A stretch of 64,000 nt of DNA from Corynebacterium maris DSM 45190. Its GTDB lineage: Bacteria; Actinomycetota; Actinomycetes; Mycobacteriales; Mycobacteriaceae. Under the pieces are notes generated by a model. That model worked only from the letters and a program-made list of their open reading frames with translations, was not told the origin of the DNA and made no database searches. This document shows positions 50,752 to 59,240 of this stretch, piece after piece. The stretch is taken from positions 1,984,001-2,048,000 of the forward strand of contig NC_021915.1 in NCBI RefSeq assembly GCF_000442645.1. Direction: 5' to 3'. The number at the start of each line of letters is the position of its first letter. Position 1 is the first letter of the stretch. The position numbers and the translations under genes are program-made.

Positions 50752-51957
50752 CTAATCGCGCGGGATCAGTCGGACCGGGACATACTCATGGCCAAAGGCC
50801 TGGTAGTTGACGGCCTGACGAGGCTCGCCGGCGAGCTCGATGCGCTCGACTCGCTCGAGCACCGCACGCAGCAGGACCCGCGCCTCCAGGCGGGCGACCA
50901 GGTTGCCGGCGCACGTGTGGATGCCAAAGCCAAAGGAGAGGTGGCCCTTGCTCATGTCGCGATCCACTCGGAAGGAGTCCGGGTCTTCGAACTGACGCGG
51001 GTCGCGGCCGGCGCCCAGCCACATCGTCAAGATCTCGCTGCCCTCCGGAATGCGGACGCCGCCGAGGACGGCTTCCTTCTTGGCAACCCGACCGCCGTAG
51101 CGGGAGGCCGGGTAGTAGCGGATGGCCTCCTCCCAGGCGTTCTCCAGCAGGTCAGGATTTTCCTTGAGCAGCTCCCACTGGTCCGGGTTGTCGGCGAAGG
51201 CGCGGAACATGGAGGCGATGGAGGCGGTGGTGGTGTCGAAGCCGGCCGCGAAGATGGACTTGAGCAGCTGGCGGGCGTGTTCCTCCTCCAGCTTGCCCTC
51301 GTCGACCATGGCGTAGAGCTGGGCACCGACACTGCCTTCCTTCTGCTGAGTGCGCCAGGTGTTGTCCTCGACCCACTGCTGTGCCTCAGCGGCCCGGGCG
51401 AGCTTCTGATCCTGGAATTCGGACTCCGGACCGAAGACGTTGAACACGCCGTCGCCGAACTTCAGCAGCAGCTCGCGGCCTTCCTCGGGCAACCCGAGCA
51501 TGTCCGGAAAGACTTTGAGGACGTAACGCACGGCGAGGTCATTGAAGGCGTCGATCTCAATGGGGCCGTCGGCGAGCAACTCGTCGACGAGTTTTTCAGC
51601 CTCTGCTGTGAAGTATTCCTCGAATTTGACCAGGTTGTCGCCCGCGAGCACAGACATGACGGCGTTCTTAGAGATGGTGTGGGTCGGCGGATCTTCGAGG
51701 ACGAGCACCTTCGGACGGTAGGGGTTGTCCTCGTAGAAGGGGCGGTCAGCCGAAGAAAGGCGACGCCAATCGCGCAGCGCCTTCTGCAGCTCGGTGAACT
51801 GGGTGATCGCGTAGTAATCGTACTTCTTGATGTAGACGACAGGGCCCAGCTCTCGGACTTCCCCGTCGAACTTGTGGGGGTCGCGCAGGGCTTCCATGCT
51901 GAACGGGTCACCCTCGTAGACGGGGGCGTCGATGGCGGTGGGGGTGGCGGTGGTCAT
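50752..51957 (-). CDS. Cytochrome P450 monooxygenase
   Basis: A 401-residue soluble class-I P450, the key oxygenase of the island. Heme thiolate C349 is in FGFGIHTCAG. The I-helix oxygen-activation motif is AGFDTTTAS (238-246, acid-alcohol pair D241/T242), and the K-helix ExxR is EAIR (277-280). Lengths and motifs fit actinobacterial P450s acting on small aromatic or alicyclic acids, with some likeness to CYP199-type para-benzoate enzymes, though I cannot assign a family. Electrons would come through the free-standing ferredoxin (52854-53177) and the FAD reductase (47568-48803). It is the last gene of the leftward unit and ends before a strong terminator. Confidence 0.93.
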   Translation of the reverse strand: MTTATPTAIDAPVYEGDPFSMEALRDPHKFDGEVRELGPVVYIKKYDYYAITQFTELQKALRDWRRLSSADRPFYEDNPYRPKVLVLEDPPTHTISKNAVMSVLAGDNLVKFEEYFTAEAEKLVDELLADGPIEIDAFNDLAVRYVLKVFPDMLGLPEEGRELLLKFGDGVFNVFGPESEFQDQKLARAAEAQQWVEDNTWRTQQKEGSVGAQLYAMVDEGKLEEEHARQLLKSIFAAGFDTTTASIASMFRAFADNPDQWELLKENPDLLENAWEEAIRYYPASRYGGRVAKKEAVLGGVRIPEGSEILTMWLGAGRDPRQFEDPDSFRVDRDMSKGHLSFGFGIHTCAGNLVARLEARVLLRAVLERVERIELAGEPRQAVNYQAFGHEYVPVRLIPRD

Positions 51958-51987
51958 AATGTGTCCTTTCTCGAAAACAAGCGGTCT

Positions 51988-52830
51988 TTAGGTGCCGGCG
52001 ACGCGCGGGGCAGGCGCGACGCCGGTTTCCATCCAGTTCAGGCGGGTGCGTACGCCGGTGAGTGCGATCTCCGGATGGGTGAGGATAAAGAAGCGCCGGT
52101 CCTGGATCGCCTCAATGACTTGGCGGCCGACGTCGCGGGGATCCAGTCCTCTCTCCTCGGTGATCCGTGCCAATGTGGCAATCGCCGCCTTGCGTTCGTC
52201 CTCCTCGGCGGCGGGAACGTCGACCGGGCGGTTGCGCTCGGCTTCGGTCATGCGGGTCTTCACCGGGCCCGGCGCGAGGACGGAGACGGAGACGGGGCTG
52301 TTGCGGCCGCGTAGCTCGATGTCGAGGGATTCGCTCAGGCCCAGCACGGCCATCTTGGAGGCGCAGTAGGGGGTCATGGTCGCTGTGCCGGAGGCGAAGG
52401 CGGCCACGGAGGCGGTGTTGACGATGTGCGCCTGCTCGTGTTGTTCCAGTAGGGGGAGGAAGACGCGGCAACCGTTGAGGACGCCGAAGAAGTTGACGTC
52501 CATCACCCAGCGCCACGCCTCGTCAGCGATGGCGCTAAAGCTGCCGCCGGTCTCTACGCCAGCGTTGTTGCACAGGATGTGCACCGCGCCGAAGTGGGCG
52601 ACGGTCTCGTGGGCGAGGTTCTGGACGTCTGCGAAGTCGCTTACGTCGGTGCGCACGCCGAGGACTTTGCCCCGGTAGTCATCTAGCTCAGCAATCGCGC
52701 GGTCCAGGGCGGCCTGTTCGACGTCGGCGATGACGACGTTGGCTCCTTCGCGGAGGAGTTCTTGGGCCAGCGCGAAGCCTATGCCGCTGGCGCCGCCGGT
52801 GACGACAGCGGTTTTGGTGGTGAAGTTCAT
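51988..52830 (-). CDS. Short-chain dehydrogenase/reductase (SDR 2)
   Basis: A 280-residue classical SDR with GGASGIGFALA at residues 11-21, CNNAGVE near 90, Ser in NTASVAAF near 140 and the YCASK active site near 155. The C-terminal ~80 residues (ERNRPVDVPAAEEDER...RRFFILTHPEIALTG) are longer than in SDR 1 and match SDRs that accept bulky cyclic substrates. ATG 52828-52830 overlaps nothing; the ferredoxin gene ends 23 bp upstream. It likely handles a ring alcohol/ketone pair produced by the P450. A homologous longer frame upstream of this ATG would run through the ferredoxin gene and is rejected. Confidence 0.9.
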   Translation of the reverse strand: MNFTTKTAVVTGGASGIGFALAQELLREGANVVIADVEQAALDRAIAELDDYRGKVLGVRTDVSDFADVQNLAHETVAHFGAVHILCNNAGVETGGSFSAIADEAWRWVMDVNFFGVLNGCRVFLPLLEQHEQAHIVNTASVAAFASGTATMTPYCASKMAVLGLSESLDIELRGRNSPVSVSVLAPGPVKTRMTEAERNRPVDVPAAEEDERKAAIATLARITEERGLDPRDVGRQVIEAIQDRRFFILTHPEIALTGVRTRLNWMETGVAPAPRVAGT

Positions 52831-52853
52831 GTCGGTGGCCTTCGCTCGTGGGG

Positions 52854-53177
52854 TCACATATCCAGGACGAGGCGGCTGCACTTCGCCCGGGACACGCAGA
52901 TCATCATGGATTCGTTGGCTTCCCGCTCTTCCTCGTCGAGGACGCGGCAGCGGTGGTCGACCTCGCCCTCGAGGACGGGGGTCTCACACGTGCCACAGGT
53001 GCCTTCCTGACACGAGGAGATGACGGGGACGTCGGCGTCGGCGAGGGTCTGCAGGATCGACTTGTCGGCGGGGACGGTGTACTCCTCCTCAGAGAGGGCG
53101 AGGTAGACCGTGAACTCTTGGTTGTCGGCGTCGGTTATGGCGTTGTCCTGGTTCTGGTTGGTGATTTTGGTGGTCAT
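52854..53177 (-). CDS. Free-standing [2Fe-2S] ferredoxin of the PDR/VanB C-terminal type
   Basis: A 107-residue plant-type ferredoxin. Cysteines at 56, 61, 64 and 94 give C-x4-C-x2-C-x29-C. The block SCQEGTCGTCETPVLEG with DHRCRVLDEEERE is characteristic of the ferredoxin domain that is normally fused to the C-terminus of phthalate-dioxygenase-type reductases, not of adrenodoxin-like P450 ferredoxins. About 20 Asn/Asp/Gln-rich residues precede the fold. It sits between SDR 2 and the amidohydrolase in the P450 transcript and is the obvious electron donor to the P450. Confidence 0.9.
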   Translation of the reverse strand: MTTKITNQNQDNAITDADNQEFTVYLALSEEEYTVPADKSILQTLADADVPVISSCQEGTCGTCETPVLEGEVDHRCRVLDEEEREANESMMICVSRAKCSRLVLDM

Positions 53178-53218
53178 GGCTGCGTTCCTTTCCTGCTGTG
53201 TCTGTGAAGACAGAGGTG

Positions 53219-54103
53219 TTAAGCGAGATCGAAGAGTCGGACGGCGTTGTCTTTGAGGATCATGGGGCGGACTTCATCTTTGAATTCGCGCTTGGCGAAG
53301 TCCTGGAGCCAGCGATCCGGGGTCAGCAGCGGGAAGTCGCTGCCGAACAGAACCTTGTCCTTGATCAAGGAGTTGGAGTGCTGGACGAGCTTGTCGTCGA
53401 AGTACTTCGGCGACCAGCCGGACAGGTCGATGTAGACGTTCTGTTTGTGGCGGGCCACCGCCAGCGCTTCGTCCTGCCAGGGGAAAGAGGGATGCGCGAT
53501 GATGATCTTCATGTCGGGGAAGTCGACGGCGATGTCGTCGTAGTACATCGGATTGGAGTACTTCAGACGCACTCCCCCGCCGCCGGGCTCGTTGCGTCCG
53601 ATGCCGGTCTGTCCGGAGTGGAAGAGGGCGATGAGCTTGTGCTCGGCGATCAGCTCGTACATCTCGTAGGCCAGCGGATCGTCAGGGGCGAAGCCCTGGA
53701 CGCTGGGATGGAATTTGAAGCCGCGGATGCCGTGGTTTTCGATGAGGTCACGTGCTTCTTCCAGACCCGGTTTGCCGCGGTAGGGGTCGATGCAGGCGAA
53801 GGGGATGAGCACGTCGCTGTGGCGGGCGGCGGCGTCGGCGACCTCGTAGTTCGGAACCCGGACGTCACCGCGGTGACGTTCGGAGTCGACTGCGAAGATC
53901 ACGGCCATCATCTTGCGCTCGCGGTAGTACTCAGCGGTGCCGTCGACGTCGATGTTGACAAGGTCGGAGTTCCACCGCTTGGCCTGGTCCTCTCTGATGG
54001 CCTGGCCGACTTCATCGCCAGTGCAGTCGTGGGCGCTGTTAAGGGCGTGGGCGTGCACATCGATGGCGACCACGTCCTCGAGACTGAGTCTTTCTGTAGC
54101 CAT
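53219..54103 (-). CDS. Amidohydrolase-2 family enzyme (ACMSD-like hydrolase/decarboxylase)
   Basis: A 294-residue TIM-barrel metal enzyme. The N-terminal HxH metal site is DVHAHA (residues 15-20). GFKFHPSVQGF, IAHPSFPWQDE and the late LFGSDFPLL (metal Asp) follow, as in the amidohydrolase-2/ACMSD group that decarboxylates or hydrolyses carboxylated aromatic or 1,3-diketone-type intermediates. It is not a classical amidase. It follows MmgE/PrpD after 6 bp and precedes the ferredoxin by 41 bp in one leftward transcript. The exact reaction cannot be inferred. Confidence 0.88.
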   Translation of the reverse strand: MATERLSLEDVVAIDVHAHALNSAHDCTGDEVGQAIREDQAKRWNSDLVNIDVDGTAEYYRERKMMAVIFAVDSERHRGDVRVPNYEVADAAARHSDVLIPFACIDPYRGKPGLEEARDLIENHGIRGFKFHPSVQGFAPDDPLAYEMYELIAEHKLIALFHSGQTGIGRNEPGGGGVRLKYSNPMYYDDIAVDFPDMKIIIAHPSFPWQDEALAVARHKQNVYIDLSGWSPKYFDDKLVQHSNSLIKDKVLFGSDFPLLTPDRWLQDFAKREFKDEVRPMILKDNAVRLFDLA

Positions 54104-54109
54104 ATTCTC

Positions 54110-55492
54110 TTAAGTCCTTTCGGGGGCGCGCCGAGCGAGTGTGCTCGCGGCGACGATGAGTTCTGGGACGGATCCGTCTCCGCGCAGAATGGTCTCTGCC
54201 AGGGCGCGGGTGGCGGGTGCACCGAGGTGCGGGGCCGTCAGCTGGGTGAATTTGCTATGGAGTTGTTCCTCGCGTTCTGAGAGGTCGGCGGCGGGCGTTC
54301 CCCGGTCGATCCGGGTCGCCCACGTGCCGCCTGCGGGCAGTTCGGCGTGAACCACCACGCAGGTCTCGGAACCCGAGAGGTCTGGGTCGAAAATAAGGCG
54401 GGTGCGGCTGAGCAGGTCACGGTACGCCTCGGAGTGAAGGTTGCCCGTGGAAAAGGATTCCTCCCGGCTCATGTCGTGACCCGACGCCGCCAGGGCGAAG
54501 GTGGCCTGCAGGCTGAACTTCGTGTCAGTGGGAGTCTGCGGGTCGGCGATGGCGCAGACGTCGGCGAGCTTGGGGCTGGCCGTAATGGTGATTCGGGGCG
54601 CAGTCTCGACGCCTAGCTCTCCTGTTTCGGCGGCGAACTGACGGCCAGCGTCGACGGACGCCTGCGTCATGAAGCAGGAGGCGTAGGTTTTGTAGAGCAT
54701 GCCCTCGATCGCCCAGGTGTCTTCTACTTGGGCGGCGGATCGGCTCCCCGCGCCGCTGTAGTTGGCGATGAATCCGGACGGGCCGGCCAGGGCTTTGCCG
54801 CTCGAGGTCATCGTCGTGGCCAGACGCGCCGCCATGACGCCCGACTGGGCGGCGTTGCCGGCGTGCATGGGCTTGGCAGGGGTGCCAAACATCGCCTTAA
54901 GACCCGCCGACTGGGTGGCGGCGACGTCGAGGGCGGTGACCCACTGCTCGTGGCTGTAATCCAGCAGATGGGCCGTCGCCGCCGCGGCGGCGAAGGCGCC
55001 GATGGTGCCGGTGGCGTGCCAACCAGCGTCGTAGTGGCCGGGCAGTACTTGAAGGGCCACCCAGACACCTAGTTCGGTGCCGGCGATTAAGGCGGTGACA
55101 AGGTCATTGACGCCCAGGTCGTGGTGCTCCGCCACCGCGAGCACCGCCGGCAGGATGGCGGCGCTGGGGTGGCCAGAAAACGCCGGCAGCATGTCATCGA
55201 AGTCGAGGACGTGGCCGTTGACTCCGTTGACCACCACCGCGTCGCGCCAGTGCAACCGTCGGTGCGTGCCGACGATCCCGGTCTGGCCCTCGGCCGGGGC
55301 GAGTGCCCCCAGGAACCGCTGAGCTTCGAGCTGGCTGGCGCCGGAGACGGCGCAGCCGAACCAGTCCAGAACGCTGTGCCGGGCAGTGGTTTCCGCACGG
55401 CGGCTCAAGGAACGGTGGTCGAGGGACCGGCATCGTTCGATGACAACGGACAGGGAGGTCTGCAGACTCTGCTGCTCAGCGGTGATGGTCAT
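54110..55492 (-). CDS. MmgE/PrpD family protein (2-methylcitrate dehydratase-like)
   Basis: A 460-residue MmgE/PrpD protein. The all-helical N-terminal domain has the signature NGVNGHVLDFDDML...GHPSAAILPAVLA near residues 90-120 and HATGTIGAFAAAAATA near 160. The smaller C-terminal domain starts at about 270. Family members dehydrate 2-methylcitrate, decarboxylate cis-aconitate or isomerise related acids; substrate cannot be read from sequence. The TGA-ATG overlap (ATGA, 55489-55492) with the aldehyde dehydrogenase indicates coupled translation. It suggests the pathway yields a branched di- or tricarboxylate or a cyclic acid. Confidence 0.9.
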   Translation of the reverse strand: MTITAEQQSLQTSLSVVIERCRSLDHRSLSRRAETTARHSVLDWFGCAVSGASQLEAQRFLGALAPAEGQTGIVGTHRRLHWRDAVVVNGVNGHVLDFDDMLPAFSGHPSAAILPAVLAVAEHHDLGVNDLVTALIAGTELGVWVALQVLPGHYDAGWHATGTIGAFAAAAATAHLLDYSHEQWVTALDVAATQSAGLKAMFGTPAKPMHAGNAAQSGVMAARLATTMTSSGKALAGPSGFIANYSGAGSRSAAQVEDTWAIEGMLYKTYASCFMTQASVDAGRQFAAETGELGVETAPRITITASPKLADVCAIADPQTPTDTKFSLQATFALAASGHDMSREESFSTGNLHSEAYRDLLSRTRLIFDPDLSGSETCVVVHAELPAGGTWATRIDRGTPAADLSEREEQLHSKFTQLTAPHLGAPATRALAETILRGDGSVPELIVAASTLARRAPERT

Positions 55493-56967
55493 GACAGTTT
55501 CATGCTCACAGTCTTGGTCTGGAGGTATTCAGAAACGGCGTGCATGCCCTTCTCGCGTCCGAAGCCACTCTGCTTGTAACCGCCGAAGGGGGCCTGGATG
55601 CCGCCGGCGAAGAAGTCGTTGACGGAGACCTGCCCCGCCTCGATCTGTGCGGCGACGCGGTGCGCCCGGCCGAGGTTCTGCGTCCACAACCCGGCGGTCA
55701 GGCCATACTTGGTGTCGTTGGCGATGGCCACGGCCTCTTCCTCAGTCTCGAAGGGAATGACTGAGAGAACCGGGCCGAAGATCTCCTCCTGCGCGATGCG
55801 CATGGAGTTGTCGACGCCGGTGAAGATGGTCGGCTCGATGAACTGGCCGCCCTCCAGCCCCTCACCGGTGGCGACGTTGCCGCCGATGGCCACCTGGGCG
55901 CCTTCGTCCTTGCCGATCTGCAAGTATTCCTGCACCTTTTGGTACTGGGCGGCAGTGGTGATCGGGCCCATGGTGGCGTCCGAGGTGCCGGGACCGAGGA
56001 CGACCTTGCGGTTGAGCTCCACGAGCCCATCGACGACCTCATCATGCAGCGAGCGATGGACGAGCAGTCGACTGCCCGCGGCACACACCTGGCCAGCGTT
56101 GATGTTGATGGCCATCAGAGAGCCGCGGATCGCGGCCTCGATCGGGGCGTCCTCGAAGATGATGTTGGGGGCCTTGCCGCCCAGCTCCAGAGTGAGCGGG
56201 TTGAGGTGCTCGGCCGAGGCACGCATGATCTCCTGTCCAGTGGGCACCGAACCGGTGAAGGTGACGCGGCCGACGCCCGGATGGCTGACCAAGGACGCAC
56301 CCGCGTCCTTGCCCAGGCCGGTGACCACGTTGAGCACGCCCGGCGGCAGTCCGGCTTCCAGGGCGATCTTGGCCAGTTCGACGGTGGTCACCGAGGTATC
56401 CTCCGCCGGCTTGACCACGGCGGTGTTGCCGGCGACCAGGGCCGGAGCCACACCGCGGGCAGCCTGCTGAAACGCGGCGTTCCAGGGAACGATGTGGGCG
56501 GTGACGCCGAAGGGCTCGGAGCGGGTGTAGGAGATGTGTGTTTCCCCCAGCGGGATGGTTTCACCCGCGAGTTTGTCTGCGACGCCGGCGTAGTACTCGA
56601 AGTAGCGGGCGGAGGTCATGACGTCGAACTGGGCGTCCATGCGGGATTTGCCGTTGTCGAGAGATTCCAGCGCAACCAAGCGGTCGGTATTCTCTTTGAT
56701 TTTTTCGCTGATCGCGAGCAGAATGCGGCCCTTTTCCACACCCGGCATGTCGCGCCACGCGGGGAAAGCCGCCTTGGCGGAGGCCACGGCCTCGTCGACC
56801 TCGGCTGCGCCGCCGGCCTGAATGGTGGTGAGCACTTCCCCGTTCGCGGGGTTGTAGGACTCGAAGATGTCGGCGCCAGTGGCCGAAGCCATCCGGCCAT
56901 CGATGAAGGAACCGTAGAATTCGTCAATCTGGGACAATGTCTTTTCCTTAGTGTCGAGCTTTAGCAC
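55489..56967 (-). CDS. NAD(P)-dependent aldehyde dehydrogenase
   Basis: A 492-residue ALDH-superfamily enzyme. Catalytic C295 is in GQVCAAGSRL, general base E261 in ELGGKAP, and oxyanion N163 in VPWNAAF; the nucleotide loop is FTGSVPTGQEIM near 237-248. It oxidises an aldehyde intermediate to the acid. Two starts compete. GTG 56965-56967 overlaps the SDR stop by 7 bp. TTG at 56935-56937 has a better ribosome site (AAGGAAA), giving 482 residues. It overlaps MmgE/PrpD at its 3' end. AGTGTCGAGCTTTAG at 56951-56965 weakly recalls the operator motif of the island. Confidence 0.93.
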   Translation of the reverse strand: MLKLDTKEKTLSQIDEFYGSFIDGRMASATGADIFESYNPANGEVLTTIQAGGAAEVDEAVASAKAAFPAWRDMPGVEKGRILLAISEKIKENTDRLVALESLDNGKSRMDAQFDVMTSARYFEYYAGVADKLAGETIPLGETHISYTRSEPFGVTAHIVPWNAAFQQAARGVAPALVAGNTAVVKPAEDTSVTTVELAKIALEAGLPPGVLNVVTGLGKDAGASLVSHPGVGRVTFTGSVPTGQEIMRASAEHLNPLTLELGGKAPNIIFEDAPIEAAIRGSLMAININAGQVCAAGSRLLVHRSLHDEVVDGLVELNRKVVLGPGTSDATMGPITTAAQYQKVQEYLQIGKDEGAQVAIGGNVATGEGLEGGQFIEPTIFTGVDNSMRIAQEEIFGPVLSVIPFETEEEAVAIANDTKYGLTAGLWTQNLGRAHRVAAQIEAGQVSVNDFFAGGIQAPFGGYKQSGFGREKGMHAVSEYLQTKTVSMKLS

Positions 56968-57722
56968 AGCGAACCTCCGTCAACCGGCAGGTTGTGACCG
57001 GTGATCATGCCGGCTTCACGTGAGGCCAGGAAGAGGGCGGCGTCCGCCATGTCCTGGGTGTTGGCCAGGCGCCCCATCGGGATGCCGGCGACGATCTTGG
57101 GCTTCATCACGTCGCCCATCTCGCCGGGCGTAAACACGTCCTGCATCGGGGTTTCTGTGGCCACTGGGCAGATGGAGTTGACGCGGACATTCGGGGCGAA
57201 CTCGACGGCCAGTGCACGAGTCAGCTGGACTGCAGCGCCCTTGGTCGCGGAGTAAGCGGAGTTGCCCGGACGGGCGGTCAGGCCCGAGAGCGAGGCCGTG
57301 ATGACCATGGAGCCGTCTTGCTCCTTCAGGTGCGGCATAGCGGCTTGGGCCATGTACCACGGGCCCTTCACGTTGACCCGGTACATCAGGTCGAAGTGGG
57401 AGGAGTCCTTCTCATCGGCCTCCAGCAGGGGCTTCACTGAGGTGGCCACACCGGCATTGGCCCACACGATGGAGAGCTTGCCGTAATTATCCAGCGCGGC
57501 TTGCACGGCGTTCTGGTTTCCCTCCAGCGTAGCGACGTCGCCCTGAACGGCCACAGCCTCGCCGCCAGCGTCCTTCACCATCTGCGCGGTCTCCTCGGCG
57601 GCCACGCCATTGAGGTCGGCGACGACAACCTTCGCGCCCTCTTCGGCAAAACGCAAGGCTCCAGTGCGTCCCATTCCTGATCCGCCACCAGTGATGATGG
57701 CAACCTCGTCCTTCAAGCGCAT
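56961..57722 (-). CDS. Short-chain dehydrogenase/reductase (SDR 3)
   Basis: A 253-residue classical SDR. GGGSGMGRTGALRFA near residues 12-26 and VVADLN (acidic residue after strand 2, favouring NAD) bind the cofactor; WANAGVAT near 89, ITASLSG for the Ser, and YSATKGAAV near 155-163 for Tyr/Lys. It ends GHNLPVDGGSLC. AAAGGA six bases before ATG 57720-57722 fixes the start. First gene of the leftward unit SDR-ALDH-PrpD-amidohydrolase-ferredoxin-SDR-P450, divergent from the CoA-transferase. Two GTGTCGAC elements lie in the shared promoter region. Confidence 0.92.
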   Translation of the reverse strand: MRLKDEVAIITGGGSGMGRTGALRFAEEGAKVVVADLNGVAAEETAQMVKDAGGEAVAVQGDVATLEGNQNAVQAALDNYGKLSIVWANAGVATSVKPLLEADEKDSSHFDLMYRVNVKGPWYMAQAAMPHLKEQDGSMVITASLSGLTARPGNSAYSATKGAAVQLTRALAVEFAPNVRVNSICPVATETPMQDVFTPGEMGDVMKPKIVAGIPMGRLANTQDMADAALFLASREAGMITGHNLPVDGGSLC

Positions 57723-57763
57723 GTTGTTCCTTTCATGTATGTCGCCCTCCCCGGCCGACTCAA

Positions 57764-57773
57764 AGTGTCGACT
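57764..57773. promoter_or_regulatory. GTGTCGAC operator-like element 5
   Basis: AGTGTCGACT inside AAAGTGTCGACTTT (5-bp AAAGT/ACTTT arms), 42 bp upstream of SDR 3. The downstream TTGGCTCGG resembles element 3. Confidence 0.65.
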
Positions 57774-57796
57774 TTGGCTCGGGCTGTAGTGCGGTG

Positions 57797-57809
57797 TGGG
57801 TGACACCCA
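57797..57809. promoter_or_regulatory. Short palindrome between elements 5 and 6
   Basis: TGGGTGACACCCA, 6-bp perfect arms around one base, midway between the two GTGTCGAC elements in the divergent promoter. It may be a second regulator site or fortuitous. Confidence 0.35.
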
Positions 57810-57837
57810 CCCTACAAACGTGACCAACATCTCGTCA

Positions 57838-57850
57838 AGTGTCGACAGTA
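57838..57850. promoter_or_regulatory. GTGTCGAC operator-like element 6 (CoA-transferase side)
   Basis: AGTGTCGACAGTA, identical to the 13 bases at 45716-45728. It lies just upstream of an AT-rich AAGTTTTTTTATCGTATGCT stretch that may hold the -10 box of the CoA-transferase gene. Confidence 0.65.
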
Positions 57851-57967
57851 AAGTTTTTTTATCGTATGCTTCTCACACCGGCCCTTTGGCTGTATCCCAA
57901 CCCACATCCACTCATCTTGGCAGCGCGTCGAGGCCCCGTCCCCGAAATGCGCGGAAAACGAGGAGAC

Positions 57968-59224
57968 ATGACCTTTTCCCAGCACAACAGCGACAACAAC
58001 GGCCCTCTTCAGGGGGTGCGCATCCTGGATTTCACCCAGTTCCTGTCCGGCCCCTACGGCACACAGATCCTCGGTGACCTGGGGGCAGAGATCATCAAAG
58101 TGGAGGCCCCCGCCGGAGACCTCAGCCGTACCGTCCCGCCGCACTTCATCCGCGGCGACAGCGCCTACTTCCACACCATCAACCGCAACAAGAAGAGCAT
58201 CGTCATCGACCTCAAATCTGACGGGGCCCCGCAGTTGGTGCGCCGGCTGATCTCAGAGTCGGACGTGGTCATCGAGAACTTCCGTCCTGGCGTGCTCGGC
58301 CGACTTGGCATCGACCGAGACGAAGAACTGGCCGCCAACCCTTCGGTGATCTGGGCGTCCATCAGTGGCTTCGGCCAGGACGGGCCCGACCGCGACAAGC
58401 CGGCCTACGACATGATCGTCCAGGCGCTCTCCGGAAGCATGAGCCTGACCGGCGAGCGCGGCGGAAGCCCCGTGCGTACCGGACTTCCCGTCGGTGACCT
58501 GGCCGCTGGCCTCAACATGGCCATCGGCGTGCTCGCCGCCCTCCACAACCGCACCATCACCGGCCGCGGCGATTTCATCGACATCTCGATGCTCGACTGC
58601 CTGGTCAATATGCTCAGCTACCAGGGCACCTACTACCTGGAGTCCGGTGAAGTCCCCGGCCGACAGGGCAGCGGACACGACGCCATCCCCACCTACCGCC
58701 AGTTCACCGCCCAGGACGGCCGCGACATCGTCACCACCGCCAACACCGAGCGCATGTGGCGCGCCATGGCCGAGGTTCTCGGCCATCCGGAGCTCATCGA
58801 GGACCCCCGCTTCCTCAAGAACGGTGATCGCCTACGCAATAAGGAAGAGCTCTGGGCGATCATCGAGCCGGCCTTCCTCACCCGCCCTGCGCAGGAATGG
58901 GTTGAGCTCTTCAACGAAGCCGGCATCCCCGTGGGAATGGTCAACGACCTGGACTTGGCGCTGTCGAACCCACAGGTGCTCCACCGCGAGATGGTCGTCC
59001 GCCTCGAGGACGCCGACGGCACCTCCGTGGAGACCCTGGGCAACCCCATCAAACTGAGTCGATCACGCAAGGACACCGCCGAATTCCCCCCGGCACTCGG
59101 CGAGCACACCGCGGGCATCCTGGCGGACGTCCTAGGCCTGTCCGGCGACGAGATCGACACGTTGCGGCTCACCGGCGTCGTCCAGAGCCCCGTTGGGGAC
59201 GACGCGACGATCCAGGTCTCCTAA
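57968..59224 (+). CDS. CaiB/BaiF-type (class III) CoA-transferase
   Basis: A 418-residue family-III CoA-transferase, which moves CoA between acids without ATP. The N-terminal VRILDFTQFLSGPYGTQILGDLGAEIIKVE is the family signature, and D148 in KPAYDMIVQALSGSM is the catalytic aspartate. VIENFRPGVLGRLG and GRGDFIDISMLDCLVNML follow. It would activate the carboxylate pathway intermediate or substrate. GAGGAGAC before ATG 57968 sets the start. It is divergent from the catabolic unit and convergent with the GntR regulator (16-bp gap). Confidence 0.93.
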   Translation: MTFSQHNSDNNGPLQGVRILDFTQFLSGPYGTQILGDLGAEIIKVEAPAGDLSRTVPPHFIRGDSAYFHTINRNKKSIVIDLKSDGAPQLVRRLISESDVVIENFRPGVLGRLGIDRDEELAANPSVIWASISGFGQDGPDRDKPAYDMIVQALSGSMSLTGERGGSPVRTGLPVGDLAAGLNMAIGVLAALHNRTITGRGDFIDISMLDCLVNMLSYQGTYYLESGEVPGRQGSGHDAIPTYRQFTAQDGRDIVTTANTERMWRAMAEVLGHPELIEDPRFLKNGDRLRNKEELWAIIEPAFLTRPAQEWVELFNEAGIPVGMVNDLDLALSNPQVLHREMVVRLEDADGTSVETLGNPIKLSRSRKDTAEFPPALGEHTAGILADVLGLSGDEIDTLRLTGVVQSPVGDDATIQVS

Positions 59225-59240
59225 AAGCGCACCGAGACGA

